Assembly: GCF_002113025.1 (NCBI RefSeq)
Contig: NZ_NEJH01000003.1
Span: 558,001 to 622,000 of the forward strand
DNA length: 64,000 nucleotides
Direction of reading: 5' to 3'
DNA from: Pseudomonas sp. B28(2017)
GTDB taxonomy: Bacteria; Pseudomonadota; Gammaproteobacteria; Pseudomonadales; Pseudomonadaceae
Both the position numbers and the translations under genes were made by a program. Below are positions 34,577 through 42,378 of this stretch, one piece after another. A model generated the notes under the pieces. It had not been told where the DNA came from. It saw only the letters and a list, made by a program, of their open reading frames with translations, and made no database searches. Each line of letters starts with the position of its first letter. The stretch's first letter is position 1.

Positions 34577-35620
34577 CTAATCGCTGTCATAACTGGTGTC
34601 GCTGTGCCAGTCTTCACCGTAAACTTTTCTGTGGTGGGCTTTTTGTTCTTCTCTTATTCTTTTGGCTTCCCATTCCAATCGTTTTTGTTTCTTGTTTTTG
34701 ATAGCTACATAGTATCGATTTTGAAGAAAATCACGCCCTGGGCTGGTGTCGTTATTAGGGACGTTGTGTTTCGCGGTTTTAAAGAGTTCTTTGTTGCCGA
34801 TCACTTGGGCTGGCAGATGTCCAGATTTGTTGCCCAATGATATTTCTCGAATCGCATTAAGAAAGTCGGCATCTGCTAATTCATTTACTTGGTTTAGAGG
34901 GGTGGTGTTCTGAAGCACCCTTCCATGCATTTGTTTAGAGGAAAGTGCTAGAGCGACAAGGTCATCTCCCTTAAGGAGTTTAACGATTCTTCGAAAAGGT
35001 ACATCTGGAATGCCGGAAAGTTGAAAATGACCAACGTTAGCGGCTGATACGGCTTTAGGAAAAAATTTCTGCATCAAGCTCAACCAACTGACATGTCCAG
35101 TAGGGTCGCTTCGATTTACCGGATCCCCCACACAATACGCATATGCATTCAACCCACCTTTCCCAAACGGACTCCAACTGTCCGGACTGTTAAAGCGCAT
35201 CAACACCGGATTAAACGCCCGATAACCATTCCCCAAAAAATACCACCCCGTCACCGGATCCGGTCGTTCGCCGTTGAAGCCAAGCAGGCTAAGTAAACCG
35301 TTTTCCGCAGGGCGGTGGCCATAGGGGGTGTAAGAGAGGGAATGAGGCTGGGTTGTGTCGAGCACGTTCAACACCGAGCGCTGCAGGTCGGTGGCGAGCA
35401 AGCGGGTTTCCACGTTGCCGCTCTGGCGTTGTTGCTGCGCCAGCAACTGATCCTCGTGCTGCATGATCGATCGTTGCACCGTGCCCTGTACCTCGGTGGC
35501 CAGGCGATCTTTCAGGTAGAAGCGCCGGGTACTGGATTGTGCCGAGGGGCTGCAATCGACCAAGCGGTCCAACGGATCGTAGTGGTAGCGGCAGAGTACG
35601 GTTTCGCGGTTGGGTTGCAT
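34577..35620 (-). CDS. Orphan RHS-core protein with F-box-like segment
   Basis: A 347-residue protein from ATG 35620 (MQPNRETVLCRYHYDPLDRL). The RHS core runs to about 175 (LLATDLQRSVLNVLDT, NPVLMRFNSPDSWSPFGKGG, DPVNRSDPTGH). After DPTG comes a unique, AT-richer tail. Residues about 201-237 (IPDVPFRRIVKLLKGDDLVA, LALSSKQMHGRV) read like an F-box motif: L-P, then hydrophobic positions, then a D-L-x-x-L-x-L-S-S-K-x-M pattern. The far C-terminus is highly charged (KNKKQKRLEWEAKRIREEQK). An ATG 35671 start would add 17 residues. There is no adjacent VgrG, PAAR or evident immunity gene. An F-box would suggest action in a eukaryotic host, which is speculative. Confidence 0.75.
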   Translation of the reverse strand: MQPNRETVLCRYHYDPLDRLVDCSPSAQSSTRRFYLKDRLATEVQGTVQRSIMQHEDQLLAQQQRQSGNVETRLLATDLQRSVLNVLDTTQPHSLSYTPYGHRPAENGLLSLLGFNGERPDPVTGWYFLGNGYRAFNPVLMRFNSPDSWSPFGKGGLNAYAYCVGDPVNRSDPTGHVSWLSLMQKFFPKAVSAANVGHFQLSGIPDVPFRRIVKLLKGDDLVALALSSKQMHGRVLQNTTPLNQVNELADADFLNAIREISLGNKSGHLPAQVIGNKELFKTAKHNVPNNDTSPGRDFLQNRYYVAIKNKKQKRLEWEAKRIREEQKAHHRKVYGEDWHSDTSYDSD

Positions 35621-35688
35621 GGGCAACACTCCCTCAAAAATCCTTGAGTTCAGGGATTCACTGTCGCGCAATCAGTCGGACCTGCCTA

Positions 35689-35704
35689 CTAGCAGAACGG
35701 TTAG
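35689..35704. promoter_or_regulatory. Palindrome shared by orphan RHS genes (copy 3)
   Basis: CTAGCAGAACGGTTAG, 69 bases upstream of the RHS start at 35620 and two bases after the anti-sigma stop codon. In the RHS direction it reads CTAACCGTTCTGCTAG, keeping the CTGCTAG of the other copies. Confidence 0.5.
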
Positions 35705-35706
35705 TG

Positions 35707-36381
35707 TCACAACGCCGCCAACGCCCCTTGATACAACACCGGTCCCGTCGGCTGCCCGGTCGGCGATCCGCCTTTAGGCTCAAGGCTGACCGCCAGCGCA
35801 ATCGGCTTGCCGATCAGCGCTTTCTGCGCCTCGCTCAATTCGACCTTGCCTTTGCCTCCGGCCGGAATCACGCCGAGGGAGATCGGCTTGCCGTCCGCCG
35901 GAATCGCCCACAACTCCAGGCTTTGCCCGGGTTCGACAGCCGCCAGCGTCAGCGGCTCGACTTGCAGGTAATGTTCGTGGGCCTGCACACGCAACGCCGG
36001 TTTCGCGTCGGCGTTGACCAGCGTGGCGCTGTAGCGGGCATCGTCGGAGATGTAGTGAACGCCGAGAATCACTGCAATCAGCAGTGAGCAAACCGCCGCC
36101 GTCACTCGCAGCCAGTTCCAGAACGGACGCTTCTCTGGCACGTGCAGCACTTGTGGTTCGATCCGTTCGGTAATGCCTTGCCAGACGCGATCCGGCACCG
36201 GCTGCTCCGACAGGGCTTCGGTCAGGCTGACCAGGCTTTCCTGCCACTGCGCCAGTTCCGCGCGCAAGGTCGCATCTTCCAGCAACAGCTGTTCGAAACG
36301 CCGACGCGCGGTGGCGGGCATCAGGCCAATGGCATAGTCGGCGGCGAGGGCGCGGCGCAGGGTCGGGGTTTTATAGTTCAT
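35707..36381 (-). CDS. Anti-sigma factor, RskA-like
   Basis: A 224-residue single-pass membrane protein. The cytosolic N-terminal part (LAADYAIGLMPATARRRFEQ, DATLRAELAQWQESL) is the zinc-free anti-sigma fold. A membrane helix follows at about 90-110 (VTAAVCSLLIAVILGVHYIS). The periplasmic RskA C-terminal domain contains ALRVQAHEHYLQVEPLTLAA and ELWAIPADGKPISLGVIPAG. Its ATG overlaps the sigma gene stop (ATGA), the standard arrangement for an ECF sigma and its inhibitor. Confidence 0.87.
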   Translation of the reverse strand: MNYKTPTLRRALAADYAIGLMPATARRRFEQLLLEDATLRAELAQWQESLVSLTEALSEQPVPDRVWQGITERIEPQVLHVPEKRPFWNWLRVTAAVCSLLIAVILGVHYISDDARYSATLVNADAKPALRVQAHEHYLQVEPLTLAAVEPGQSLELWAIPADGKPISLGVIPAGGKGKVELSEAQKALIGKPIALAVSLEPKGGSPTGQPTGPVLYQGALAAL

Positions 36382-37004
36382 GATTCAAGGCACCTGCGCA
36401 GGCGCTCCAGGCCGCGGCGGATCCAGGACTTCACCGAGCCCAGCGGTGCGGCCAGGTGTTCGGCCAACTCGGAGCACGACAGTCCCTGGAAATATGCGAC
36501 GGTAATCGACTGGCGCTGCATCCCTTCGAGGCTGTCCAGGCAGCGGCTCAAGGCGCTGGCTTCACGGGCACTGTCCAGTTGCTCGTGGGCCGATGGACTT
36601 TCATCCACAAGCCTCTGTTCTTCGATATCACTCAATGGCCGATCACGGTGTTTGCGCAACTGGTCGATGGCTTGATTTCGGGTGATGTTGATCATCCAGG
36701 TCAACGGCGCCGACAGATGCGCCTCGTAACGCGAGGCGTTGTTCCAGATGCGCACGAAGCTCTCTTGCAGCACCTCTTCGGCCAAGTCCGGACGGCCCAT
36801 GAATCGCAGGGCGACGCCGTGCAGCCGAGGTCCGACGCTGCGGTACAGCGTCTCGAACGCGCGGCGGTCACCCAATGAACACTGGGCCAGCAGTTGCCTG
36901 AGCTGATCGGTGTCGGTGATGGGAATGGCGGTTCTCCCGGAAAGCAGGGCAGGGGGCCGTTTGCAGGCAGAGGTTAGTTCACGGCGTGCAGTTGTTCCAT
37001 TCAC
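36378..37004 (-). CDS. ECF sigma factor (fasciclin operon)
   Basis: Sigma-70 family factor of 208 residues from a GTG at 37004, chosen because GAGGAG lies seven bases upstream; a longer reading frame goes back to 37055. Region 2 reads DRRAFETLYRSVGPRLHGVA and EEVLQESFVRIWNNASRYEA. Region 4 reads LDSLEGMQRQSITVAYFQGL and ELAEHLAAPLGSVKSWIRRG. It is held by the RskA-like anti-sigma downstream. The fasciclin gene just upstream on the same strand is a likely member of its regulon. Confidence 0.88.
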   Translation of the reverse strand: MNGTTARRELTSACKRPPALLSGRTAIPITDTDQLRQLLAQCSLGDRRAFETLYRSVGPRLHGVALRFMGRPDLAEEVLQESFVRIWNNASRYEAHLSAPLTWMINITRNQAIDQLRKHRDRPLSDIEEQRLVDESPSAHEQLDSAREASALSRCLDSLEGMQRQSITVAYFQGLSCSELAEHLAAPLGSVKSWIRRGLERLRRCLES

Positions 37005-37058
37005 GGCGAACTCCTCGGGTGGACCGCCGCCCCCGACGCGCGGGGACGGCGGCACGGC

Positions 37059-37652
37059 TCAGCTTTTCGGCATCAGCACTTTGTCGATGACCTGAATCAC
37101 GCCGTTGGACTGATACACGTCATAGGTGGTGATGTCGGCGATGTCGCCTTTTTCATCCTTGATGGTGATGTTGTGCGGGCCGTTCATCATCGCCCACAGC
37201 TTGCCGCCGGCGACGGTGGTGAGCTCGGTCTTGCCACCACCGGCCTTGATCTTCTCGGCCAGGGTTGCCATGTCGAGTTTTCCGGCGACCACGTGGTAGG
37301 TGAGGATTTTGCCCAGGGTGGCCTTGTTTTCCGGTTTGAGCAGCGTATCGACAGTGCCGGCAGGCAGGGCGGTAAAGGCTGAATTGACCGGGGCGAATAC
37401 GGTGAACGGGCCTTTGCCCTTGAGGGTGTCGACCAGGCCGGCGGCTTTTACCGCGGCGACCAGGGTGGTGTGATCGGCGGAGTTCACCGCGTTATCGACG
37501 ATGTCCTTGCTCGGCAGCATGGCCTGGCCGCCGACGGTCACGTTGTCATGGCTCATGGTTGCCGCTTGTACAGTATTCAGAGCGAAAGCACCGCCAAGGG
37601 CCAGGGTCAGCAGGCTGGCAATCAACGGTGTTTTGATCGAAGTGCGTTTCAT
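37059..37652 (-). CDS. Secreted fasciclin (FAS1) domain protein
   Basis: A 197-residue protein starting MKRTSIKTPLIASLLTLALG with a signal peptide (cleavage near VQAATMSHDN). A single FAS1 domain covers the rest: DIVDNAVNSADHTTLVAAVK, GPFTVFAPVNSAFTALPAGT, LTYHVVAGKLD, and NGVIQVIDKVLMPKS, the usual end motif. FAS1 proteins mediate adhesion or surface contact. It lies upstream of an ECF sigma and anti-sigma pair, an arrangement seen in other pseudomonads. Confidence 0.9.
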   Translation of the reverse strand: MKRTSIKTPLIASLLTLALGGAFALNTVQAATMSHDNVTVGGQAMLPSKDIVDNAVNSADHTTLVAAVKAAGLVDTLKGKGPFTVFAPVNSAFTALPAGTVDTLLKPENKATLGKILTYHVVAGKLDMATLAEKIKAGGGKTELTTVAGGKLWAMMNGPHNITIKDEKGDIADITTYDVYQSNGVIQVIDKVLMPKS

Positions 37653-37761
37653 GGTGATGATCCTTTGGTGGGGAATCGGCCAGGAATGTCTGTCCGTGCT
37701 TGATATACGGGCGTGGGGCGGGACTGGATGCGGCACCGGGAAAATATTTTGATGAACCTGA

Positions 37762-37883
37762 TCCCTGTAGGAGCGAGCTTGCTCCGGGCGGCGCTCCGAC
37801 GATGGGCTCAAAGGCAATGCGTTTATCCAGACAGCCCGCGTCATCGTTGACGTCCATCGCGAGCGAGCTCGCTCCTACAGGGG
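37762..37883. repeat. Long inverted REP-like element
   Basis: Arms CCCTGTAGGAGCGAGCTTGC and its near complement enclose about 80 bases with GCGTCATCGTTGACGTCCAT. It sits in the 321-base space between divergent fasciclin and DUF2780 genes. A related element is at 40872-40993. Confidence 0.75.
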
Positions 37884-37973
37884 ATGGGTGGCTGGGAACA
37901 ATGTCGGGGGATATCAGTCCAACGCACAGTTTTTCGCCGTCCATTGCGGGTGGCGTTCACAGAGGATGTCTGA

Positions 37974-38534
37974 ATGAAGATTTCACGCGGTTTTGTCCTG
38001 GCATCGCTCTTGACCCTGGTGGTCAGCCCGGCCTTTGCCCAGTTCAACCTGAGCGATGCGGCCAATGCCATTTCCGGCATGCAGGGCGGCAATGCGGCGG
38101 CCGATGCTGCACCGACTACGGAAACGGCAGACCTGCTGGGAGCGCTCACTGAATTGAACATCACCCCACAGCAAGCCATTGGCGGCGCCGGGGCGATGCT
38201 GGGGCTGGCGAAGAACCAGTTGAGTTCGAACGACTACTCGGAACTGGCCAAAAGCGTACCGGGTATCGACATGCTGTCCGGCGGTGGCGAGCTGGGTGTG
38301 CTCGCCGGATTGCTCGGCTCCACCGGCAAGGCCGCAGGCCTGGATAACGCCTTGGGCAACGTCAAGAACACCAATGACCTGAACAATGCTTTCAGCGCCC
38401 TGGGCATGGACAGCGGCATGATCGGGCTGTTTACCCCGGTGCTCCTGCAATACCTCGGTCAGCAGGGTGTCGGCGGTTCACTGCTGAGCAGTCTGGGCAG
38501 CATCTGGGGCACGGGCATCGCCACCGGTAGCTGA
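37974..38534 (+). CDS. DUF2780 secreted protein
   Basis: A 186-residue protein with a signal peptide (MKISRGFVLASLLTLVVSPA). The mature part is Gly/Leu/Asn-rich and repetitive in feel (GALTELNITPQQAIGGAGAM, LGLAKNQLSSNDYSELAKSV, DNALGNVKNTNDLNNAFSAL), typical of DUF2780. The C-terminus LLQYLGQQGVGGSLLSSLGS is conserved in the family. The function is unknown; a periplasmic or surface role is expected from export. It converges with the acyltransferase gene, one base apart. Confidence 0.85.
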   Translation: MKISRGFVLASLLTLVVSPAFAQFNLSDAANAISGMQGGNAAADAAPTTETADLLGALTELNITPQQAIGGAGAMLGLAKNQLSSNDYSELAKSVPGIDMLSGGGELGVLAGLLGSTGKAAGLDNALGNVKNTNDLNNAFSALGMDSGMIGLFTPVLLQYLGQQGVGGSLLSSLGSIWGTGIATGS

Positions 38535-38535
38535 T

Positions 38536-39423
38536 TCAGCGGCGCTCGGTGTGCAAGGCGTCGATGCGCCGGTCCTTCTCGACCCAGAGCTGGTTGACCC
38601 AGTTCTGGGTTTTTTCGCGAAACAGCGGATCGTTTTCGTAATCGCCCTGCCACAGTGCCGGGTCGAGTTCGCGGGTCTGGATATCGATGATGACCCTTGG
38701 CACATTGCCGCTGATCAAGTCCCAGAACCCCGGAATGTTCTGCTGCGGGTAAACCACCGTCACATCGAGGATCGCATCCAGCTGTTCACCCATCGCCGCC
38801 AGCACAAAGGCCACTCCACCGGCCTTTGGCTTGAGCAAGTGATTGAACGGTGACTGTTGCTGGGCACGTTTGGACGCCGTGAAGCGAGTGCCTTCGAGGT
38901 AGTTGACCACCGTCACCGGTTGGCGCTTGAACAGTTCGCAGGCCTGTTTGGTGATCTCCAGATCCTTGCCCGCCAGTTCCGGGTGTTTGGCCAGGAACGC
39001 CTTGCTGTAGCGCTTCATGAACGGATAATCCAGCGCCCACCACGCCAGGCCCAGGAAGGGCACCCAGATCAGCTCTTTCTTGAGGAAGAACTTGAAGAAC
39101 GGCGTACGCCGGTTCAGCGTCTGGATCAGCGCCGGGATGTCGACCCAGGATTGATGGTTGCTGATCACCAGGTACGAGGTGTCACGGCGCAGATCATCAC
39201 CGCCGCGGATGTCCCATTGGGTGGGGATACACAAGCGGAAGATCAGCTTGTCGATCTCGGACCAGGTCTCGGCAATCCACATCACCGACCATGAGGCGTA
39301 ATCGCGAAAGCGGCCGGGCAGGACCAGTTTGAGCAGGGCGAATACCATCAACGGCCCGATCAGGATCAGGGTGTTGAGCAGAAGCAGCAGGGTCACGAAA
39401 CTGCCGGTGAGCAGGCGGCGCAT
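38536..39423 (-). CDS. Membrane-bound lysophospholipid acyltransferase-like protein
   Basis: A 295-residue PlsC-superfamily acyltransferase of the YihG type. The N-terminal hydrophobic segment (FVTLLLLLNTLILIGPLMVF) anchors it. Catalytic motif I is NHQSWVD (H-x4-D) in SYLVISNHQSWVDIPALI, and the phosphate-binding motif is FEGTR-like (NYLEGTRFT). Later features are GGVAFVLAAMGEQLDAILDV and VVYPQQNIPGFWDLISG. It should acylate a lysophospholipid or a related lipid at the inner membrane. Confidence 0.88.
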   Translation of the reverse strand: MRRLLTGSFVTLLLLLNTLILIGPLMVFALLKLVLPGRFRDYASWSVMWIAETWSEIDKLIFRLCIPTQWDIRGGDDLRRDTSYLVISNHQSWVDIPALIQTLNRRTPFFKFFLKKELIWVPFLGLAWWALDYPFMKRYSKAFLAKHPELAGKDLEITKQACELFKRQPVTVVNYLEGTRFTASKRAQQQSPFNHLLKPKAGGVAFVLAAMGEQLDAILDVTVVYPQQNIPGFWDLISGNVPRVIIDIQTRELDPALWQGDYENDPLFREKTQNWVNQLWVEKDRRIDALHTERR

Positions 39424-39567
39424 ATGTCACTCGTGGATACGATTGGGCGCGCCATGATAAGCAGCTTCGGGCGACAGGCCAAATCGGCGGTGACGAATGT
39501 TTCACCTTCGCAGCGGTAGGCTTGAGCAAAGCTATTGGATTCGGGTACTCGGCTGACTGATCTGGCC

Positions 39568-39590
39568 TCTTCGCGAGCCTGCTCGCGAAG
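39568..39590. repeat. Short REP hairpin
   Basis: CTTCGCGAGCCTGCTCGCGAAG, a perfect palindrome between the acyltransferase promoter and the RimB-like gene. Confidence 0.7.
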
Positions 39591-39663
39591 CGATTTCAAG
39601 AACGAACGAATTGCTGGCGGACTGTCTAAAATTGCGCTGCCCATACTCAAGGACAACTATCAC

Positions 39664-40167
39664 GTGAAATCCCTCCTCGCAGTGCTCTCCCTCATCGCCC
39701 TGCCGGTCATGGCCGCGGAACCCACCCTCTATGGGCGTTACGAATACATCGCCCTGCCGGAAATCGGCGGGCAGGTCCTCAAGGCGAAAATGGACACCGG
39801 CGCCCTGACTGCGTCGCTGTCGGCCAAGGACATCGAAACCTTCAAGCGTGACGGCGAAGACTGGGTGCGTTTCCGCCTTGGCACCAAGGATGCGAACAAC
39901 CAGGTCTACGAACACAAGATCGCGCGCATCAGCAAGATCAAGACCCGTTCCGAAGAAGAAGAGGATGATGAAGCGGCAGCACCCACCAAACGGCCGGTGG
40001 TTGATCTGGAATTGTGCCTGGGCAACGTCAAGCGCACGGTCGAGGTCAACCTCACCGACCGCAGCAGCTTCAACTATCCGTTGCTGATCGGCGCCAAGGC
40101 GTTGCGCGAATTCGGCGCGGCGGTGAACCCGGCTCGGCGGTTTACGGCCGACAAGCCGGATTGCTGA
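39664..40167 (+). CDS. RimB/retropepsin-like (DUF/Pfam 'putative ATP-dependent zinc protease') exported protein
   Basis: A 167-residue protein from GTG 39664, with AAGGA about 11 bases upstream. It starts with a signal peptide (VKSLLAVLSLIALPVMAAEP). The body contains the retropepsin-like KAKMDTGALTASLSAKDIET and the C-terminal YPLLIGAKALREFGAAVNPA, features of the RimB/PF05618 family once called ATP-dependent zinc proteases. An acidic insert (SEEEEDDEAA) is unusual. A periplasmic aspartyl-endopeptidase-like role is possible; the substrate is unknown. Confidence 0.8.
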   Translation: MKSLLAVLSLIALPVMAAEPTLYGRYEYIALPEIGGQVLKAKMDTGALTASLSAKDIETFKRDGEDWVRFRLGTKDANNQVYEHKIARISKIKTRSEEEEDDEAAAPTKRPVVDLELCLGNVKRTVEVNLTDRSSFNYPLLIGAKALREFGAAVNPARRFTADKPDC

Positions 40168-40179
40168 TCTTTTGAAGGC

Positions 40180-40809
40180 TTAAACCTTCGGCATTGTCGC
40201 AATCATCGAAGGCCGCTGGCTGACCTCGAAATACCACGCCGCCAGCTGTGGATTAGTCGTGCGCCATTCCAGATCCGGGTGGCGCAGGTCCAGGTAACCC
40301 AGTGCACAGGCCACGCTGATCGCCGCCACGTCGAAATGGCAGGTCAGCTCGGCAATCGCGTCCTTTTCCAGCAGCACCAAGGTACGGCGGATCTTGTCGC
40401 GCTGGCCGTCGAGCCATTCGGCCCAGTGTTTCTCCGGGGCACGCAGGGCGACTTCGTAGCGCACCAGCACGGCTGCGTCCATGATCCCGTCTGCCAGCGA
40501 AGCGAGGGTCAGGCGCCGCCAGCGGGCCGAGCCTTCGCGGGGGATCAGCGGGTTGCCGACGTGCTGCTGATCGAGATATTCGAAAATGACCCGGCTGTCA
40601 TGGATGACATTGCCATCGGCCAGGCGCAGGGCCGGGATTTTGCTCAGGGGGTTGTCGTCGATCAGGGCCGGGTCCGGGTTGACCGGAGTGAGTACGCTGT
40701 TTTGCAACGCAACGCGGTCCTGTTGACCGGTTTCGTGCAGCAGCACCATGATTTTGCGAACGAAGGGAGAGAGCGGGTTGTGGTACAGGGTCATGCTCGG
40801 GGCGGACAT
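40180..40809 (-). CDS. Glutathione S-transferase family protein
   Basis: A 209-residue GST from ATG 40809 (MSAPSMTLYHNPLSPFVRKI). The thioredoxin-like N-terminal domain ends with NPLSKIPALRLADGNVIHDS, which carries the cis-Pro and the glutathione-contacting D-S pair. The C-terminal all-helical domain begins near LTLASLADGIMDAAVLVRYE. The reading frame extends much further upstream but enters REP sequence. It is a cytosolic detoxification enzyme of unknown substrate. Confidence 0.88.
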   Translation of the reverse strand: MSAPSMTLYHNPLSPFVRKIMVLLHETGQQDRVALQNSVLTPVNPDPALIDDNPLSKIPALRLADGNVIHDSRVIFEYLDQQHVGNPLIPREGSARWRRLTLASLADGIMDAAVLVRYEVALRAPEKHWAEWLDGQRDKIRRTLVLLEKDAIAELTCHFDVAAISVACALGYLDLRHPDLEWRTTNPQLAAWYFEVSQRPSMIATMPKV

Positions 40810-40871
40810 GGCAGCGTCTCGATCGGTGGCAGTGTCGGGCAGCATAGCGTGTTGTAGCGGGAGCTCAATAT

Positions 40872-40993
40872 CCCTTGTGGGAGCGAGCCTGCTCGCGATG
40901 GTCGTCAACGATGACGTTGGAGGACTGACACCCCGGGGTGTTCTCGAGTGCATCGTCGGAACGCCGTCCGGAGCAAGCTCGCTCCTACAGGCG
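40872..40993. repeat. Long inverted REP-like element
   Basis: TTGTGGGAGCGAGCCTGCTC and GGAGCAAGCTCGCTCCTACA arms with about 80 bases between, including ATGACGTTGG and CATCGTCGGA. It relates to the element at 37762-37883 in reverse order. Confidence 0.7.
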
Positions 40994-41000
40994 GGGCACT

Positions 41001-41180
41001 TCAGCGGCGTTGCAGGAGGCCCCGCAGGGCAACAGCGGCGGGGATGCCCAGGCCAAGCCAGCTCAGCGAATCCCACACACCATCCCCGAGCAACGCGGCA
41101 AACAACCCTGCCGCGCTGAACAGGGCGATGACGATTGGGGTGCTGAACACTTTCCAGAAGTTCGACTGCCGGGGCTTCAT
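41001..41180 (-). CDS. Small membrane protein in fox-type operon
   Basis: A 59-residue protein from ATG 41180 (MKPRQSNFWKVFSTPIVIAL). Two hydrophobic segments (TPIVIALFSAAGLFAALLGD; WLGLGIPAAVALRGLL) and a basic end suggest an inner-membrane hairpin. Its ATG overlaps the PepSY gene stop (ATGA), so the two are co-translated. Function unknown; it may stabilise the PepSY reductase or help iron release. Confidence 0.7.
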   Translation of the reverse strand: MKPRQSNFWKVFSTPIVIALFSAAGLFAALLGDGVWDSLSWLGLGIPAAVALRGLLQRR

Positions 41181-42307
41181 GCCGTGCTCTCTGATTTTTC
41201 CAGTACAGGCCTGGCAGCCTTGCGTCGTACCACCCACAAGTACACCCCACTGCCGAGCACGATGATGGTCAGCACATCCAGGGTCGCCCAGAGGATTTTC
41301 ATCGGCATGCCGCCGTAGTCACCGAAGTGCAGTGGCTGCGACATGCCCATGGCGTCCATGTACCACGGTCGTTCGGCCACGGCGGTGACTTGCAGGGTGC
41401 TGGCGTCGATCAGTACGGGTGTCAGCAAGTGAGAGGTCAGGTGCGTGCTGCCTTTCATGAACACCGCGTAATGGTGCTCGCTGGAAAACCGCGTGCCGGG
41501 GAAGGCGATGAAGTCCGGCTGCATGCCCGGCGCAACCTCCTCGGCGATGTCGAGCAGACGGGTGGCCGCTGCCAAATGCGTCAGCGGCTGCGCATCACGG
41601 TACGGTGCGACCATTGCGCTCAGGCTGTCGTTGCGCCAGGCGGCAATGATCAGGTCGGCGCAGGCACTGATCACCCCCGTCACGCCGACCACCAGGGCCC
41701 AGGTCAATGTCACGACACCGATCAGGTTATGCAGGTCGAGCCAGCGCAGGCGCGTGGATTTGTCCTGGCGCACGGTGGCGAATTTCAAGCGACGCATGAA
41801 CGGCAAGTACAGCACCGTGCCGGAAACGATCGCTACAACGAATAGAACCCCCATGAACGCCAGCAGCAACTTGCCTGGCAAGCCGGCGAACATGTCCACG
41901 TGCAGACGCAGCATGGTCAACATGAAGCCACCGTTGGCCGATGGCGTTTCCAATACTTCGCCGGTACGGGCATCGAGCATGAAGGTGTGGGACGAGTTCG
42001 GCTCGGTACCGGCGGTCGCGGCCATGATGGTCAACACAGCGTTGGGCTCATCGTCCTCGAAGCCGAAGTACTGCATGACTTCACCGGGGCGATGTCGCTC
42101 GGCCGCCTCTGCCAATTGCTGCAAATTCAGGTGTGGGGTGTCCGCCGGCATTGCCTTCACTTCGGGCACATTGCCCAGCAAGTGGTCGATCTCGTGGTGA
42201 AAGATCAACGGCAGACCGGTCAGCGCCAGCAGCAAAAGGAACACCGTACAAACCAGGCTGGTCCAGGTATGGACAGCGGACCAGCGGCGAATGGTTTTAC
42301 TTTTCAT
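41177..42307 (-). CDS. foxB: PepSY-associated membrane protein, ferri-siderophore reductase type
   Basis: A 376-residue inner-membrane protein with PepSY domains in the periplasm. Membrane helices include WTSLVCTVFLLLLALTGLPL, LLLAFMGVLFVVAIVSGTVL, LIGVVTLTWALVVGVTGVIS and ILWATLDVLTIIVLGSGVYL. The paired histidines HHEIDHLLG, RLHVDMFAGLPG and WLDLHNLIGV fit a heme- or iron-linked PepSY reductase. It lies directly downstream of a TonB-dependent siderophore receptor, as FoxB does in P. aeruginosa, where it helps free iron from ferrioxamine-type siderophores. The symbol rests on gene order. Confidence 0.75.
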   Translation of the reverse strand: MKSKTIRRWSAVHTWTSLVCTVFLLLLALTGLPLIFHHEIDHLLGNVPEVKAMPADTPHLNLQQLAEAAERHRPGEVMQYFGFEDDEPNAVLTIMAATAGTEPNSSHTFMLDARTGEVLETPSANGGFMLTMLRLHVDMFAGLPGKLLLAFMGVLFVVAIVSGTVLYLPFMRRLKFATVRQDKSTRLRWLDLHNLIGVVTLTWALVVGVTGVISACADLIIAAWRNDSLSAMVAPYRDAQPLTHLAAATRLLDIAEEVAPGMQPDFIAFPGTRFSSEHHYAVFMKGSTHLTSHLLTPVLIDASTLQVTAVAERPWYMDAMGMSQPLHFGDYGGMPMKILWATLDVLTIIVLGSGVYLWVVRRKAARPVLEKSESTA

Positions 42308-42378
42308 TTCATGGCCTTCAGAAAGGCCAAGCCGTCCTCGAAGGACGGCCTGGTCATTGGGCGTGTCAGCTCAAGGCG

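Noticed and set aside
34484..34840. Forward open frame of 118 codons with hydrophobic stretches
   Set aside because: It lies opposite the RHS tail at 34577-35620 and starts within the intron-like hairpins; most likely a shadow frame. It was considered as a small immunity gene but has no support.
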